From: Akkermansiaceae bacterium UBA3385
Lineage (GTDB): Bacteria; Verrucomicrobiota; Verrucomicrobiia; Verrucomicrobiales; Akkermansiaceae
NCBI GenBank assembly: GCA_002358905.1
Contig: DEPT01000069.1
Coordinates: 1 to 32,969, forward strand
DNA length: 32,969 bases
Reading direction: 5' to 3'
The position numbers and the translations under genes are program-made. Below, piece by piece: positions 1-8,214 of the stretch (position 1 is the first letter of the stretch; every line of letters begins with the position of its first letter). Below the pieces are notes generated by a model that was not told the DNA's origin, ran no database searches, and saw only the letters and a program-made list of their open reading frames with translations.

Positions 1-50
1 CATTTAAACTTGCAATTCACCAAAAAAAGCGATACAGACAGGTATCTAGC

Positions 51-79
51 TTGAAATCGGGTATTTTTTCGCCTATAAT
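51..79 (+). promoter_or_regulatory. Sigma-70-type promoter of the exbB operon
   Basis: A TTGAAA box at 51-56 and a perfect TATAAT at 74-79 are separated by 17 bases. The predicted transcription start is near 86, which is the GTG at 86 and six bases before the ATG at 92. The transcript would therefore have almost no leader, and the promoter limits which start codons are possible for exbB. Confidence 0.75.
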
Positions 80-91
80 ACGCGCGTGAAT

Positions 92-838
92 ATGCCAATC
101 ATCATTTTTAACGCAGATCCTCTCAATACCATGGGGTGGGGACTTATGGAGCTTTTTGAGAAAGGCGGCCCTCTCATGTGGCCGTTGCTGTTCCTTTCCG
201 TGGTAGCATTCATGGTCATGTTTGTATGTCTGTGGACAACTCGTGCATCTGCGGTGCTGCCTACGAGAATGGTGATGTCGGTGGAATCCTGTATCCGCCG
301 CAAGGACTATGCAGGCTTGATGAGCATGTGCGAGCGTGATGGCTCCAGTTTTGCGCTGACTATGCATGTGATTGTCATGTTCCTGCAGCGTAACCCTAGA
401 GCTAACATTGATGAAGTGCGCGAAGTAGCTTCTGCAGAGGGTGCGCGCCAGACCAACATTCTGACCCGCCAGATTAACTGGCTTTCCGATATCGGTGCCA
501 TTGCTCCCATGATTGGTCTGCTGGGTACTGTGGTCGGTATGATGAAAACCTTCATGGAAATGGCTGCAGGTAATTTTGAAGGCGTGAAGCAGATGCAGAT
601 GGCACATGGCATTGCAGAAGCAATGATTACGACAGCTGGTGGTCTGGCTCTGGCTATTCCTGCCATGGGTGCCTATGTGTTCTTCCGCAGTCGTATTCAG
701 AAGCGTATTGCCGATATGGAAGTGGCGGTAACGCACATTCTTTCTGTAATTGCGGTGCAGATGGATCGCGAACGCCGCCTCGGCAGCACCTACCAGCGAG
801 GAGCTACCCAGGAAGTGTTGGAAGAAGAGGAATTCTAA
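92..838 (+). CDS. exbB: MotA/TolQ/ExbB-family proton channel protein
   Basis: Inner-membrane subunit of an ExbB/ExbD or TolQ/TolR type motor, which uses the proton gradient to drive an envelope process. The protein is about 248 residues. A first membrane segment follows the Phe-Glu-Lys-Gly-Gly-Pro-Leu motif typical of the family N-terminus (about residues 24-48). A long cytoplasmic loop leads to two further membrane segments (about 132-155 and 183-199), with the family Gly-Leu-Leu-Gly-Thr-Val sequence in the second. GTG 86 lies at the predicted transcription start, ATG 92 is six bases further on, and ATG 146 would still keep all membrane segments; I chose 92. ExbD follows after 21 bases. No TonB or receptor gene is nearby, so ExbB versus TolQ cannot be decided. 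The family call is secure. Confidence 0.93.
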   Translation: MPIIIFNADPLNTMGWGLMELFEKGGPLMWPLLFLSVVAFMVMFVCLWTTRASAVLPTRMVMSVESCIRRKDYAGLMSMCERDGSSFALTMHVIVMFLQRNPRANIDEVREVASAEGARQTNILTRQINWLSDIGAIAPMIGLLGTVVGMMKTFMEMAAGNFEGVKQMQMAHGIAEAMITTAGGLALAIPAMGAYVFFRSRIQKRIADMEVAVTHILSVIAVQMDRERRLGSTYQRGATQEVLEEEEF

Positions 839-859
839 AGATATTCAGATGGAGCGCTC

Positions 860-1291
860 ATGAAGTTTAACACCAAGATTCCCGAGCCCATCGGATTCCA
901 GCTGGCACCCATGCTGGATGTGGTGTTCCTTTTGCTTATCTTCTTTGTGGTTACTCAGAAGTTTATTCTGAACGAGCAGGACTTGAAGGTCAAGGTGCCT
1001 ACAGCACCCAAATCAACAGAGGAAACATCCCGTGCCATTGATGAGATTATCATCAACGCCCGGGAGGAAGATGGCGACTTAATCATCACGATCGACCGCG
1101 AGGTGTTTACCCGCGATAAACTGCACGCCATGCTGCAGCGCATGATTGCCGTGAACCCGAATCAGCCCGTGCGTATTCGTGGAGATGCCCAGATGAGTTG
1201 GCAGCGCATGGCAGATGTGATATCGACCTGCTCACAGGCAGGTGTGTGGAACGTGTCCTTCTCCAAGCAGATGCCCGAGACAAAGAAATAA
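860..1291 (+). CDS. exbD: ExbD/TolR-family biopolymer transport protein
   Basis: Partner of the preceding ExbB-like channel: a single-pass inner-membrane protein whose transmembrane aspartate carries protons and whose periplasmic domain transmits force. The 143-residue length fits the family. One membrane segment near residues 15-32 contains the Pro-Met-Leu-Asp-Val-Val-Phe signature with the essential Asp. The rest is a small periplasmic alpha/beta domain including a stretch resembling the usual Ile-Arg-Gly-Asp strand near residues 113-117. It starts 21 bases after the exbB stop. A GGAG at 851-854 sits at a suitable distance from the ATG, making this one of the few Shine-Dalgarno-like sites in the window. 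Assignment to ExbD rather than TolR is arbitrary without a partner such as TonB or TolA. Confidence 0.93.
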   Translation: MKFNTKIPEPIGFQLAPMLDVVFLLLIFFVVTQKFILNEQDLKVKVPTAPKSTEETSRAIDEIIINAREEDGDLIITIDREVFTRDKLHAMLQRMIAVNPNQPVRIRGDAQMSWQRMADVISTCSQAGVWNVSFSKQMPETKK

Positions 1292-1348
1292 GGGGGCTGC
1301 GTTGCGGTTGTTTTGCTTAGTCTAAGATTTTTTCAGTCCTTTTACATT

Positions 1349-3835
1349 ATGAATAATCGATTTTCAACAGTGCTGGCACTAGGGGTGACCCTGGTTCCGG
1401 CATTTGCGCAACAGCCTGCGGCCGAGGATGCACCGCTGGTGGCGAATGCAGAGGTGGATGGCTTCGCCATTGCAGAGCAGTTGTACACCCAGGCCCGCAC
1501 TACGACGGATGCATCGGCCCGTGCTCAGGCAATGAAGCAGGCCGCAGAGCTCTTCGCCCGATTTACGGCAAAGTTCCCGAAGTCTTCGAATTGCCAGAAA
1601 GCCATGTATCTGCAGGCAATCTGCCAGTCAGAAGCCGGTGATGCAGCTGCTTCTAACTCAACGCTGGGCACCTTGGCTAACAACCATAAGGGGGAGTATG
1701 CTGCAGCTGCCGCCTATAAGTTGGCGAACCAGGCAACGGAACGTCAGTTGTGGGCAAAAGCCATTGGTTTCTATCACATTACCGTGCGCGAAACACAACG
1801 CACGGAATTGCGCAATGATGCGCTCTATCGCCTGGGTCGCGCACAGCTTCAGTCCGGTAAACGAAAAGATGCGGAATCTACTTTCCGTACGTTGCAGGTG
1901 GTGCAGGGGATTGATCCGCTCATTCTGCAGACCTCGCTTCTTTCCATGGCCCAGATGAAGACGGAAGACGGTAAGGATGCAGAAGCTTATGCTCTTTTCC
2001 GGAATATTCTGAGCTTGAATACTCTGGATGAGCGTGTGCGCGGTACGGCCACGTTGCAGGCTGCCCGTCTTGCCGCCCGCTTGGGAAAGAATGATGAATC
2101 TCAGCAGCTGTATAATCGCCTCTCTTCCATTAAAGGCATGGAAAAATACCAGGCCGAAGCACAGATGGAGAATATCCTTTCCCTATACAGAGCTGGCAAG
2201 CATGCCGAAGTGGTGCGCCGGGCATCTGCTCAGCCACGAAGCCTGGACGACCCTGCCAAGGAAGCCCGCCGTTCTATCATGGTGGGGCAGTCCGCCATGG
2301 AAATCAAGCAGTACGAAGCCGCTGCTCTTTGGTTCGAAATGGCAGAAAGGGCACAGCCCGGCACTCCGCTGGCAGCGGATGCCGGTTACCGCCGTATCAT
2401 CTGCATTCAGCAGGTAAGGGGAGTCAATTTCTTCCAACAGGCGGAGAAATATCTCAATACCTATGCGGCCCCCGGTTCTGCGACATGTGCCTTGCCTTGT
2501 GTCGATCTGGTGCGGCTAATGTATGCAGACCGTCTTATGTCCTCTGACATTGCTGCCGCTGCACGACAGTTTGACGCCCTGAACTTTGATAATCTGCCGG
2601 AGGCTGTGCGACCCGATGCCATGTACAAGAAATCATGGACGGCAGCGCAGGGAACCGCGTACGACCCTCTGCCTTCCCTTACGCAGTATATTGAATCTTT
2701 TCCCGCAGATCATCGCATGCCTGAGGCTCTGACTCTGCGCGGTACTTTCCTGGGTAAGCAAAGTAAAACCAGTGAGGCTCTGGCTGATTTTGACCGAGTT
2801 ATCCGTGATTATCCTGATTCTGAATCTACGGCAGTGTGCTGGCAGCGTGCAGCAAAGCTTTGTGCCGGACGTGATGCTGATAAGATGGTGCACTACTATA
2901 AGGGCTTCATTAAACGTTGTGAGGAGATGACCAACAATGGGCAGACTGTCAAGCCTGGCGCATTGGCGGAGGCTCATTACAACATTGCTGGCGTGCTGGC
3001 CGAAAAATCCCCGGCAGAGGCTGTTTCTCATTTCCAGGAAGCCCGTACCCTGTATCCGGAGCAGTATGCTTCCCTGGTGGATTTGCGCCTTGTTCAGTGC
3101 TTCTTCAAGATGAAGGATGCCGAGAATCTGAAGAACGCGCTGGAAGTACTGGAGCGTAGTAACCAGGCCTCATACAATGCGTTGCCGCCTGCGATTCTCC
3201 GCTGGTGCGGGTGGACTCGATTCCAGACACAGGACTACCTGTCCGCCAACAAGTATCTCTCTGATGCTCTGATGCGCGAACCCCGAGAAAAATATACAGC
3301 TGCAGACGGTAGTGAACAGGAGAGGCCCAAGGTGGAACCGATAGTATGGAAAACACTTGCTAAATCCAGATTGGAACTGCGTCTCTTCTCCCGTGGCCTG
3401 GAAGCTGCGGAACACTACGTTTCCATGGAGAAACAGCCATACAGACTTGCCGAAGGCATGAGAGACCAGGCCATGCTGCTCATAGGTCTCAATCGTGGAG
3501 CTGAAGCTCGCAAGGTGTGTGAGACTGCCATTGCTCTGGGTATTGACGGCCCGATTAAATCCTCTCTGTTTATTACGCTGGGTGATGCCTGCTATGTGGA
3601 CAAGGAGTACAGCGAAGCTGCAAAGTATTATGGCCGTACGGCCAACGTGGTCAGCGATAAGGAACTGAAGCCTCTTGCCTTGTATAAGATTACCTGTGCG
3701 CTCAAGAAGTGTGGCAAGGATGGAGAGGCGGCTCAGTATGAGCAGGCATTGAAAAATGAGTTCCCTCAGTGGTCCCCGGCAAACAGTGTCATGCTGAAGC
3801 TCGATGACCCGAACTTCGGTGCACCACAGCCCTGA
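1349..3835 (+). CDS. Exported tetratricopeptide-repeat protein
   Basis: An 828-residue protein with a plausible signal peptide: a short basic start, a hydrophobic core (Thr-Val-Leu-Ala-Leu-Gly-Val) and an Ala-Phe-Ala cleavage site near residue 20. The rest is a long series of helical TPR-like repeats rich in Ala, Tyr and Leu, resembling periplasmic YbgF/CpoB or outer-membrane TPR scaffolds, but more than three times as long as YbgF. The ATG at 1349 gives a clean signal peptide; an upstream in-frame TTG at 1313 would spoil it. It follows exbD by 57 bases, so it probably works with the ExbB/ExbD motor in the envelope, as YbgF does with Tol-Pal. That link is inferred from position. The precise role is unknown. 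Confidence 0.88.
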   Translation: MNNRFSTVLALGVTLVPAFAQQPAAEDAPLVANAEVDGFAIAEQLYTQARTTTDASARAQAMKQAAELFARFTAKFPKSSNCQKAMYLQAICQSEAGDAAASNSTLGTLANNHKGEYAAAAAYKLANQATERQLWAKAIGFYHITVRETQRTELRNDALYRLGRAQLQSGKRKDAESTFRTLQVVQGIDPLILQTSLLSMAQMKTEDGKDAEAYALFRNILSLNTLDERVRGTATLQAARLAARLGKNDESQQLYNRLSSIKGMEKYQAEAQMENILSLYRAGKHAEVVRRASAQPRSLDDPAKEARRSIMVGQSAMEIKQYEAAALWFEMAERAQPGTPLAADAGYRRIICIQQVRGVNFFQQAEKYLNTYAAPGSATCALPCVDLVRLMYADRLMSSDIAAAARQFDALNFDNLPEAVRPDAMYKKSWTAAQGTAYDPLPSLTQYIESFPADHRMPEALTLRGTFLGKQSKTSEALADFDRVIRDYPDSESTAVCWQRAAKLCAGRDADKMVHYYKGFIKRCEEMTNNGQTVKPGALAEAHYNIAGVLAEKSPAEAVSHFQEARTLYPEQYASLVDLRLVQCFFKMKDAENLKNALEVLERSNQASYNALPPAILRWCGWTRFQTQDYLSANKYLSDALMREPREKYTAADGSEQERPKVEPIVWKTLAKSRLELRLFSRGLEAAEHYVSMEKQPYRLAEGMRDQAMLLIGLNRGAEARKVCETAIALGIDGPIKSSLFITLGDACYVDKEYSEAAKYYGRTANVVSDKELKPLALYKITCALKKCGKDGEAAQYEQALKNEFPQWSPANSVMLKLDDPNFGAPQP

Positions 3836-3855
3836 TTTTTTTTTTCGTCTGCATC

Positions 3856-5754
3856 ATGTCGTTCTCATCCTCTCCTAACCGGCGCAAGCACTGGTATCAT
3901 CTGCTCTCCATAGGGCAGAAGAAGCTGGTTATCATCTGCTCTGTCATGGGCGTGCTGTTGGTGGGGGTATGCTGTGTGTTGGCCATATACGGGTACCGGG
4001 CCATGCAGTACGATTTGAACAGTGTAGCCAATGGGGCGAAATCAAGCATTTTGTATGATTCTGCTAATCGGACGGTAGCAGCCATAGCAGATGATGGTGA
4101 TTCATTTGTATCCCGCGATGAATTGCCGAAGAATCTGATTAATGCGTTTGTAGCGAGAGAGGATGAATCGTTTTTTGAGCATGATGGAATAGTTCTGACT
4201 TCGGTGCTTCGTTCCTTCATTAGAAACGTCATTTCCATGCGCTATGAGCAGGGGGCTTCCACCATTACCATGCAGCTTACGCGCAATGTGTTCGAGCTTT
4301 CCGGCAAGTCAATGGACCGTAAGCTGCTGGAGGCGATGCTTGCTTTACGCATTGAGCAGAAGTTTGATAAGCTGACTATTCTGGAGCAGTATCTCAGCCG
4401 CATTTACTATGGGCAGAATTGCTATGGAATCAAGGCCGCCGCACGGCATTATTTCGGTAAACAAGTTCGTGAGCTGGATCTGGTGGAATGCGCCACGCTG
4501 GCGGGGTTGGTGAGAGCTCCCTCCTTGTATAATCCTGTCCGAAGCATGGATAAGGCCCGCGCTGTGAAGGCAGAAACGCTGCAACGAATGCTGGCATGCG
4601 AGATGATTAGCCAGGAGACCTGCAATGAAGCGATGGCGGCTCCTATTGTTTTGAAGCGCGGTTCGGCATCTGCGGAGTCCGGTAGTTCGTATGCCGTGAT
4701 GTGGACTCGCCGTGAGCTGGAGGATTTAGCGAATGAGATTCCGGAACATTCGGGCGGCATATCAGTTGTTTCCAGCTTGAATCTGCCCCTGCAGCAGTAT
4801 CTGGAGCTTGCTGTTGAGAAAGCTCTTACCTCTATTGAGCAGCCGGGAATTTATCCGGACGCCTGGGTTGCCGGGCTCTCTCCGGAACAAGCTGAAAGTG
4901 AACGCAAATCCTTTGCCAAACTAGCACGCCCAAAGGACTTGAAGGTACGTGGCGAAAGTAATGATTTGAAAGGGCTCCTCCAGTGCTGTGTGCTGGTGGT
5001 GGATTCCCGCCGCAATCATCGAGGTAAAGTTCTGGCTATGGTAGGTGGTCGAAGTGCCGTGGATGGCCTGGACCGTTGGAGTGGTCGCGTGCGTCCGGGG
5101 CGGGCTGCGGCGCCGTTCCTGTTCTGCTGCGCCTGCATGCCGGGAGGTGCGGATACTCACATTGTCGCGAGAAGTACCGAAGTAACCGGCCGCCGTATGG
5201 GATACGATGTGGTGCGTGCTTTCTACGATTCATTAGACCTTCCGATTGAATATCCCAGCCGGGAACAGGAACTTTATCTGTATAATGGATTGTTCCAGAT
5301 GCGACGCGTGGACCTGGCTCGGCTTCTGTTCTGCCTGTTGAATGAGGGCAGGGGATACAAGCTGAGCATGGTGAATAATGTCTGGAACAGCAATCAGCAG
5401 CTTATTTACCATTACGAACCGGAAAAATCAAAGGAATATATTCGCCGCGAAGGCGCAACTGCGGTTTCTGAACTGCCTCCTTTCCACGTTTCCGAAGGAG
5501 AGCCCGTGACAATGAACGAAACACTGCCTGAGGGTTCCGGTCAGTGGTCCATGGTTTTCCGTAAGGGCAGTATCTGCACCTTTGTCTGGATGGGATTTGA
5601 TGATTCATCACATCCGCTGGCTTCCTCAAGGGAAATGCGTTTCCTGCTCTCCCGTGCATCTTCCAGACTGGCGCGTGAAATCTATAACGAAGCCAGATCA
5701 GAATGCAAAAAGAGCCAGAGCACTAAGGAGCAGCCTGCTATACCGGCCAAATGA
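3856..5754 (+). CDS. GT51 peptidoglycan glycosyltransferase with degenerate transpeptidase domain
   Basis: A 632-residue class A PBP-like protein: cytoplasmic basic start, one membrane anchor (about 22-46), then a periplasmic GT51 domain. The glycosyltransferase motifs are intact: Glu-Asp-Glu-Ser-Phe-Phe-Glu-His-Asp-Gly with catalytic Glu102, Gly-Ala-Ser-Thr-Ile-Thr-Met-Gln, and the Arg-Lys-x-x-Glu/Tyr-Tyr-Gly region. It should polymerise lipid II into glycan strands. The C-terminal half (about 285-600) keeps the overall layout of a penicillin-binding transpeptidase, but the Ser-x-x-Lys active site reads Arg416-Ala-Ala-Ala419 before the conserved Pro-Phe-Leu. I find no Lys-Thr-Gly motif, and the likely Ser-x-Asn site reads Ser440-Thr-Glu442. 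It lies 20 bases after the TPR gene, across a run of ten T, and overlaps the next gene by four bases. Confidence 0.9.
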   Translation: MSFSSSPNRRKHWYHLLSIGQKKLVIICSVMGVLLVGVCCVLAIYGYRAMQYDLNSVANGAKSSILYDSANRTVAAIADDGDSFVSRDELPKNLINAFVAREDESFFEHDGIVLTSVLRSFIRNVISMRYEQGASTITMQLTRNVFELSGKSMDRKLLEAMLALRIEQKFDKLTILEQYLSRIYYGQNCYGIKAAARHYFGKQVRELDLVECATLAGLVRAPSLYNPVRSMDKARAVKAETLQRMLACEMISQETCNEAMAAPIVLKRGSASAESGSSYAVMWTRRELEDLANEIPEHSGGISVVSSLNLPLQQYLELAVEKALTSIEQPGIYPDAWVAGLSPEQAESERKSFAKLARPKDLKVRGESNDLKGLLQCCVLVVDSRRNHRGKVLAMVGGRSAVDGLDRWSGRVRPGRAAAPFLFCCACMPGGADTHIVARSTEVTGRRMGYDVVRAFYDSLDLPIEYPSREQELYLYNGLFQMRRVDLARLLFCLLNEGRGYKLSMVNNVWNSNQQLIYHYEPEKSKEYIRREGATAVSELPPFHVSEGEPVTMNETLPEGSGQWSMVFRKGSICTFVWMGFDDSSHPLASSREMRFLLSRASSRLAREIYNEARSECKKSQSTKEQPAIPAK

Positions 5755-6524
5755 TGACTACCTATACAGCTTATCTGGAAGCCGCCGAACATGCTGCGAA
5801 ACTTGCCGGTGCTTTTCTGCGCGAGCAGTTTTTTTGCGTCAAACAAGTGGATGAAGCTCTGCTTCATGATATTAAACTCAGGCTGGATAAAGAAAGTCAG
5901 CGCTTGATTACAGATTATCTCCTTGCGGCCTTTCCTGAGAGTGCCATTCTGGGAGAGGAGGGAAATGAAGGCTGTGAATCTGCCGATTTTCAGTGGATTG
6001 TGGATCCCATTGATGGAACGGTGAATTATTTTTACGGGATTCCGATTTTCTGCGTGAGCATCGCATTGCAACACCACGGTCAGTTGGTGCTCGGTTGTGT
6101 ATATGACCCCATGCAGCAGGAATGTTTTACCGCTATAGCCGGAATGCACCCCAGCTTGAATGGCCGGGAGATTGCTGTATCGACCCGCGATAAGATGAAC
6201 GAGGCGGTTGTGTTCATAGGACATGGTACGCACGATGGTTCCGGAGAAGCCGGTATTCGTCAATTTGCTCATATTTCACGACAGGTTCGTAAGATTCGCA
6301 TCCTCGGCTCTGCAGCGCTGACCTTGTGCTACATTGCCGCAGGACGCTTTGACGCATACGTGGAAGCCCGTATCAATCTGTGGGATTTTGCGGCCGCACG
6401 AGTCATTCTGGAAGCTGCCGGTGGATGCCTGGAGTTTACTCCACAGAGTGAGGATGGTATCAATGGCTCCATTTTTGCCTGGAATGGGCGTATTCCGTTG
6501 CATGCCGCATTACAAATGGATTGA
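5751..6524 (+). CDS. Inositol-monophosphatase-family phosphatase (SuhB/HisN/CysQ-like)
   Basis: A 257-residue magnesium-dependent, lithium-sensitive-type phosphatase of the IMPase superfamily, cytosolic. The metal site motifs are present: Gly-Glu-Glu-Gly near residue 66, Val-Asp-Pro-Ile-Asp-Gly-Thr near 83-89, and the C-terminal Trp-Asp-Phe-Ala-Ala-Ala near 210. The substrate cannot be read from sequence: inositol phosphate, histidinol phosphate or PAP are all possible. A histidinol-phosphatase (HisN) role deserves thought because hisC lies about 3.5 kb downstream, but it is not in the same unit. The ATG overlaps the stop of the previous gene (ATGATGA at 5751), which suggests translational coupling. 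No Shine-Dalgarno site is visible. Confidence 0.88.
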   Translation: MMTTYTAYLEAAEHAAKLAGAFLREQFFCVKQVDEALLHDIKLRLDKESQRLITDYLLAAFPESAILGEEGNEGCESADFQWIVDPIDGTVNYFYGIPIFCVSIALQHHGQLVLGCVYDPMQQECFTAIAGMHPSLNGREIAVSTRDKMNEAVVFIGHGTHDGSGEAGIRQFAHISRQVRKIRILGSAALTLCYIAAGRFDAYVEARINLWDFAAARVILEAAGGCLEFTPQSEDGINGSIFAWNGRIPLHAALQMD

Positions 6525-6531
6525 TAGAGTT

Positions 6532-7767
6532 ATGAATGAGAAGCCTTCTGTACGTCAACTTGCCTGGAAATGTCTGCTGCGTTGGTCTCAGGGTGGCATT
6601 TTTGCAGAAACCTTAGTATCTCGTGCAGCAAGCGAACACAAGCTACCCCATTCTGATCGTTCCCTATTGCAGGCCCTTGTGTACGACACGCTGCGCAACA
6701 TGAGCTGGCTGGATCATATCCGCAAGACGCTGCGCCCCGGTAAGCTCGAAGAGAAGATGCGCTGGTTGGTACTGCTGGGGCTTTGTCAGCTTTTTGTTTT
6801 GCGGCTGGCTGAACATGCTGCTGTGGGAGAGACTGTGCGCCTGGCGCCGCAGCGTGTGCGCGGGGTTGTCAACGGAATGCTCCGCAATGCGGTACGCCGT
6901 ATGGCTGAGTTCGATGCGGAACGCGAGAAACTACCGCTTCCGGTGCGTTTTTCAACGCCCTCCTGGCTTGTAAAACGCTGGATTCATGAATTCGGGGAGG
7001 ATGCAACAGCTGCCATGCTGGAATGGAATATTCTGACTCCACCCGTGTATGCACGTTTGAATCCTCTGAATCCACCTGCAGAAGTGCCTGCGAACTGGCT
7101 GCCGCTGGCCGACCTTCCCCTGTGGTATCGTCTGCAGGGGCCATTACCACTTGATGCCTTGAGAGCCGGACAAATGTATGTTACGGATCCTTCAACCCGT
7201 TATTGTGTCCAGTTATTAGCCCCGCAGCCAGGTGAAAAAGTGCTGGATGCCTGTGCTGCACCTGGTGGCAAATCTGCGGCTATGCTTGCAGCAACAGAAG
7301 GAAATCTGCAGCTTCTGGCTACGGATGTGGAAGAATTCCGTTTGAAGCCATTGAGAGAAAACCTTTTGCAGGCAGGGGGGAAGGATGTGAAGGTTGCTCA
7401 GCACGACTGGTCTCAACCTTGTCCCACCGAGTGGATTGATGCTTTTGACGCTGTGTTGCTGGATGTGCCTTGCTCAAACAGCGGTGTGTTGCAAAGACGT
7501 GTTGATGCTCGCTGGCGTCTTTCAGAGAATGAATTTAGACGCCTTGCTGCGCTTCAGCGCGTGATTCTGGAGCAGGCATCTGTTGCGGTGCGTCCTGGGG
7601 GGCGTCTGGTCTACAGCACCTGTTCTATAGACCGTGAGGAAGATCGGGCTGTTGTCGATTCTTTCCTGGAATCTCATCCGGAATTTTCTTTTGTCAAGGA
7701 GTATCTCGCTCTCCCCCATCTGGAGCAGGCAGATGGGGCCTACGCGGCTCTGTTGGTGAGGAAATGA
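6532..7767 (+). CDS. rsmB: 16S rRNA m5C967 methyltransferase
   Basis: A 411-residue RsmB/Sun-type enzyme that methylates cytosine 967 of 16S rRNA with SAM. The N-terminal ~130 residues form a NusB-like RNA-binding domain. The SAM-binding motif Asp-Ala-Cys-Ala-Ala-Pro-Gly-Gly-Lys starts at residue 239. The two family cysteines are present, Cys314 in Asp-Val-Pro-Cys-Ser and Cys364 in Tyr-Ser-Thr-Cys-Ser; the second is the catalytic nucleophile by family knowledge. The ATG at 6532 gives the normal RsmB N-terminus; an open frame extends upstream to 6334 but lies wholly within the preceding gene. It starts seven bases after the phosphatase stop, so it is the last gene of that unit. No terminator was seen after it. 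Confidence 0.92.
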   Translation: MNEKPSVRQLAWKCLLRWSQGGIFAETLVSRAASEHKLPHSDRSLLQALVYDTLRNMSWLDHIRKTLRPGKLEEKMRWLVLLGLCQLFVLRLAEHAAVGETVRLAPQRVRGVVNGMLRNAVRRMAEFDAEREKLPLPVRFSTPSWLVKRWIHEFGEDATAAMLEWNILTPPVYARLNPLNPPAEVPANWLPLADLPLWYRLQGPLPLDALRAGQMYVTDPSTRYCVQLLAPQPGEKVLDACAAPGGKSAAMLAATEGNLQLLATDVEEFRLKPLRENLLQAGGKDVKVAQHDWSQPCPTEWIDAFDAVLLDVPCSNSGVLQRRVDARWRLSENEFRRLAALQRVILEQASVAVRPGGRLVYSTCSIDREEDRAVVDSFLESHPEFSFVKEYLALPHLEQADGAYAALLVRK

Positions 7768-7872
7768 CCGCGCCTGGCGCAGTTGTGAGTCGAATGCGCT
7801 ACATCCGAGCCCGATGCTTTAAGAAAAATCCCTGAAAATATAAAAAAAGCTCGCTTTCCCCGGAATCAGCGG

Positions 7873-7878
7873 TATAAT
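7873..7878 (+). promoter_or_regulatory. Probable -10 box of the ptsHI promoter
   Basis: A perfect TATAAT at 7873-7878 lies 32 bases before the ptsH ATG, placing the predicted transcription start near 7885 with a leader of about 26 bases. No good -35 box is found 16-18 bases upstream, so the promoter may be weak or need an activator. The preceding 7768-7872 segment holds an A-rich stretch but nothing else I can name. Confidence 0.5.
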
Positions 7879-7910
7879 GAGAGACGAACCACATCTCTAC
7901 CTCGTATACC

Positions 7911-8177
7911 ATGATAACAAAGAAGCTCACCATACAGAATAAGCTTGGCATTCACGCGCGTCCCGCAGCTCAGTTTGTGCGTGTGGCCAGTCGATTCCAG
8001 GCTGACGTTTCCGTTGAAAAGGATGACGAAGCTGTGGATGGCAAGAGCATTATGGGGCTCATGATGCTGGCCGTAGGCTGGGGCGCGGAGATTTCTGTGA
8101 CAGTGGATGGTCCAGATGAAGCCGAAGCGTTGGCTGCTCTTGAAGAGTTGATAAACAATAAGTTCGGCGAGGCATAA
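7911..8177 (+). CDS. ptsH: Phosphocarrier protein HPr
   Basis: An 88-residue cytosolic phosphocarrier of the phosphotransferase system that takes phosphate from Enzyme I. The active-site motif Gly-Ile-His15-Ala-Arg-Pro-Ala is intact. The regulatory site Asp-Gly-Lys-Ser46-Ile-Met-Gly is also intact, so control by an HPr kinase/phosphorylase is possible although no hprK is in the window. Length and motif positions match standard HPr. It is followed by ptsI after 37 bases. No sugar-specific Enzyme II is encoded here, so the system may feed an EII elsewhere or serve mainly in regulation. Confidence 0.96.
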   Translation: MITKKLTIQNKLGIHARPAAQFVRVASRFQADVSVEKDDEAVDGKSIMGLMMLAVGWGAEISVTVDGPDEAEALAALEELINNKFGEA

Positions 8178-8195
8178 GTCTCGCCGCTGCTCTTT
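8165..8195 (+). terminator. Intercistronic hairpin with T-run between ptsH and ptsI
   Basis: A seven-base stem, CGGCGAG at 8165-8171 pairing with CTCGCCG at 8180-8186, has an eight-base loop and is followed by a run of five T at 8191-8195. It overlaps the ptsH stop codon. It resembles a weak intrinsic terminator or an mRNA-stability hairpin that could lower ptsI expression relative to ptsH. The stem is short and the T-run starts four bases after it, so strength is uncertain. Confidence 0.4.
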
Positions 8196-8214
8196 TTACG
8201 ACCTTCTCCCACTA

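Noticed and set aside
17..736. A long open frame of 239 codons on the minus strand over exbB
   Set aside because: It lies wholly antisense to a clear ExbB gene, is His/Cys-rich in the manner of antisense frames, and has no family features.
3820..3846. Run of ten T after the large TPR gene as a terminator
   Set aside because: Only a small GGTGCACC palindrome precedes it, ending several bases upstream; there is no stable hairpin directly before the T-run.
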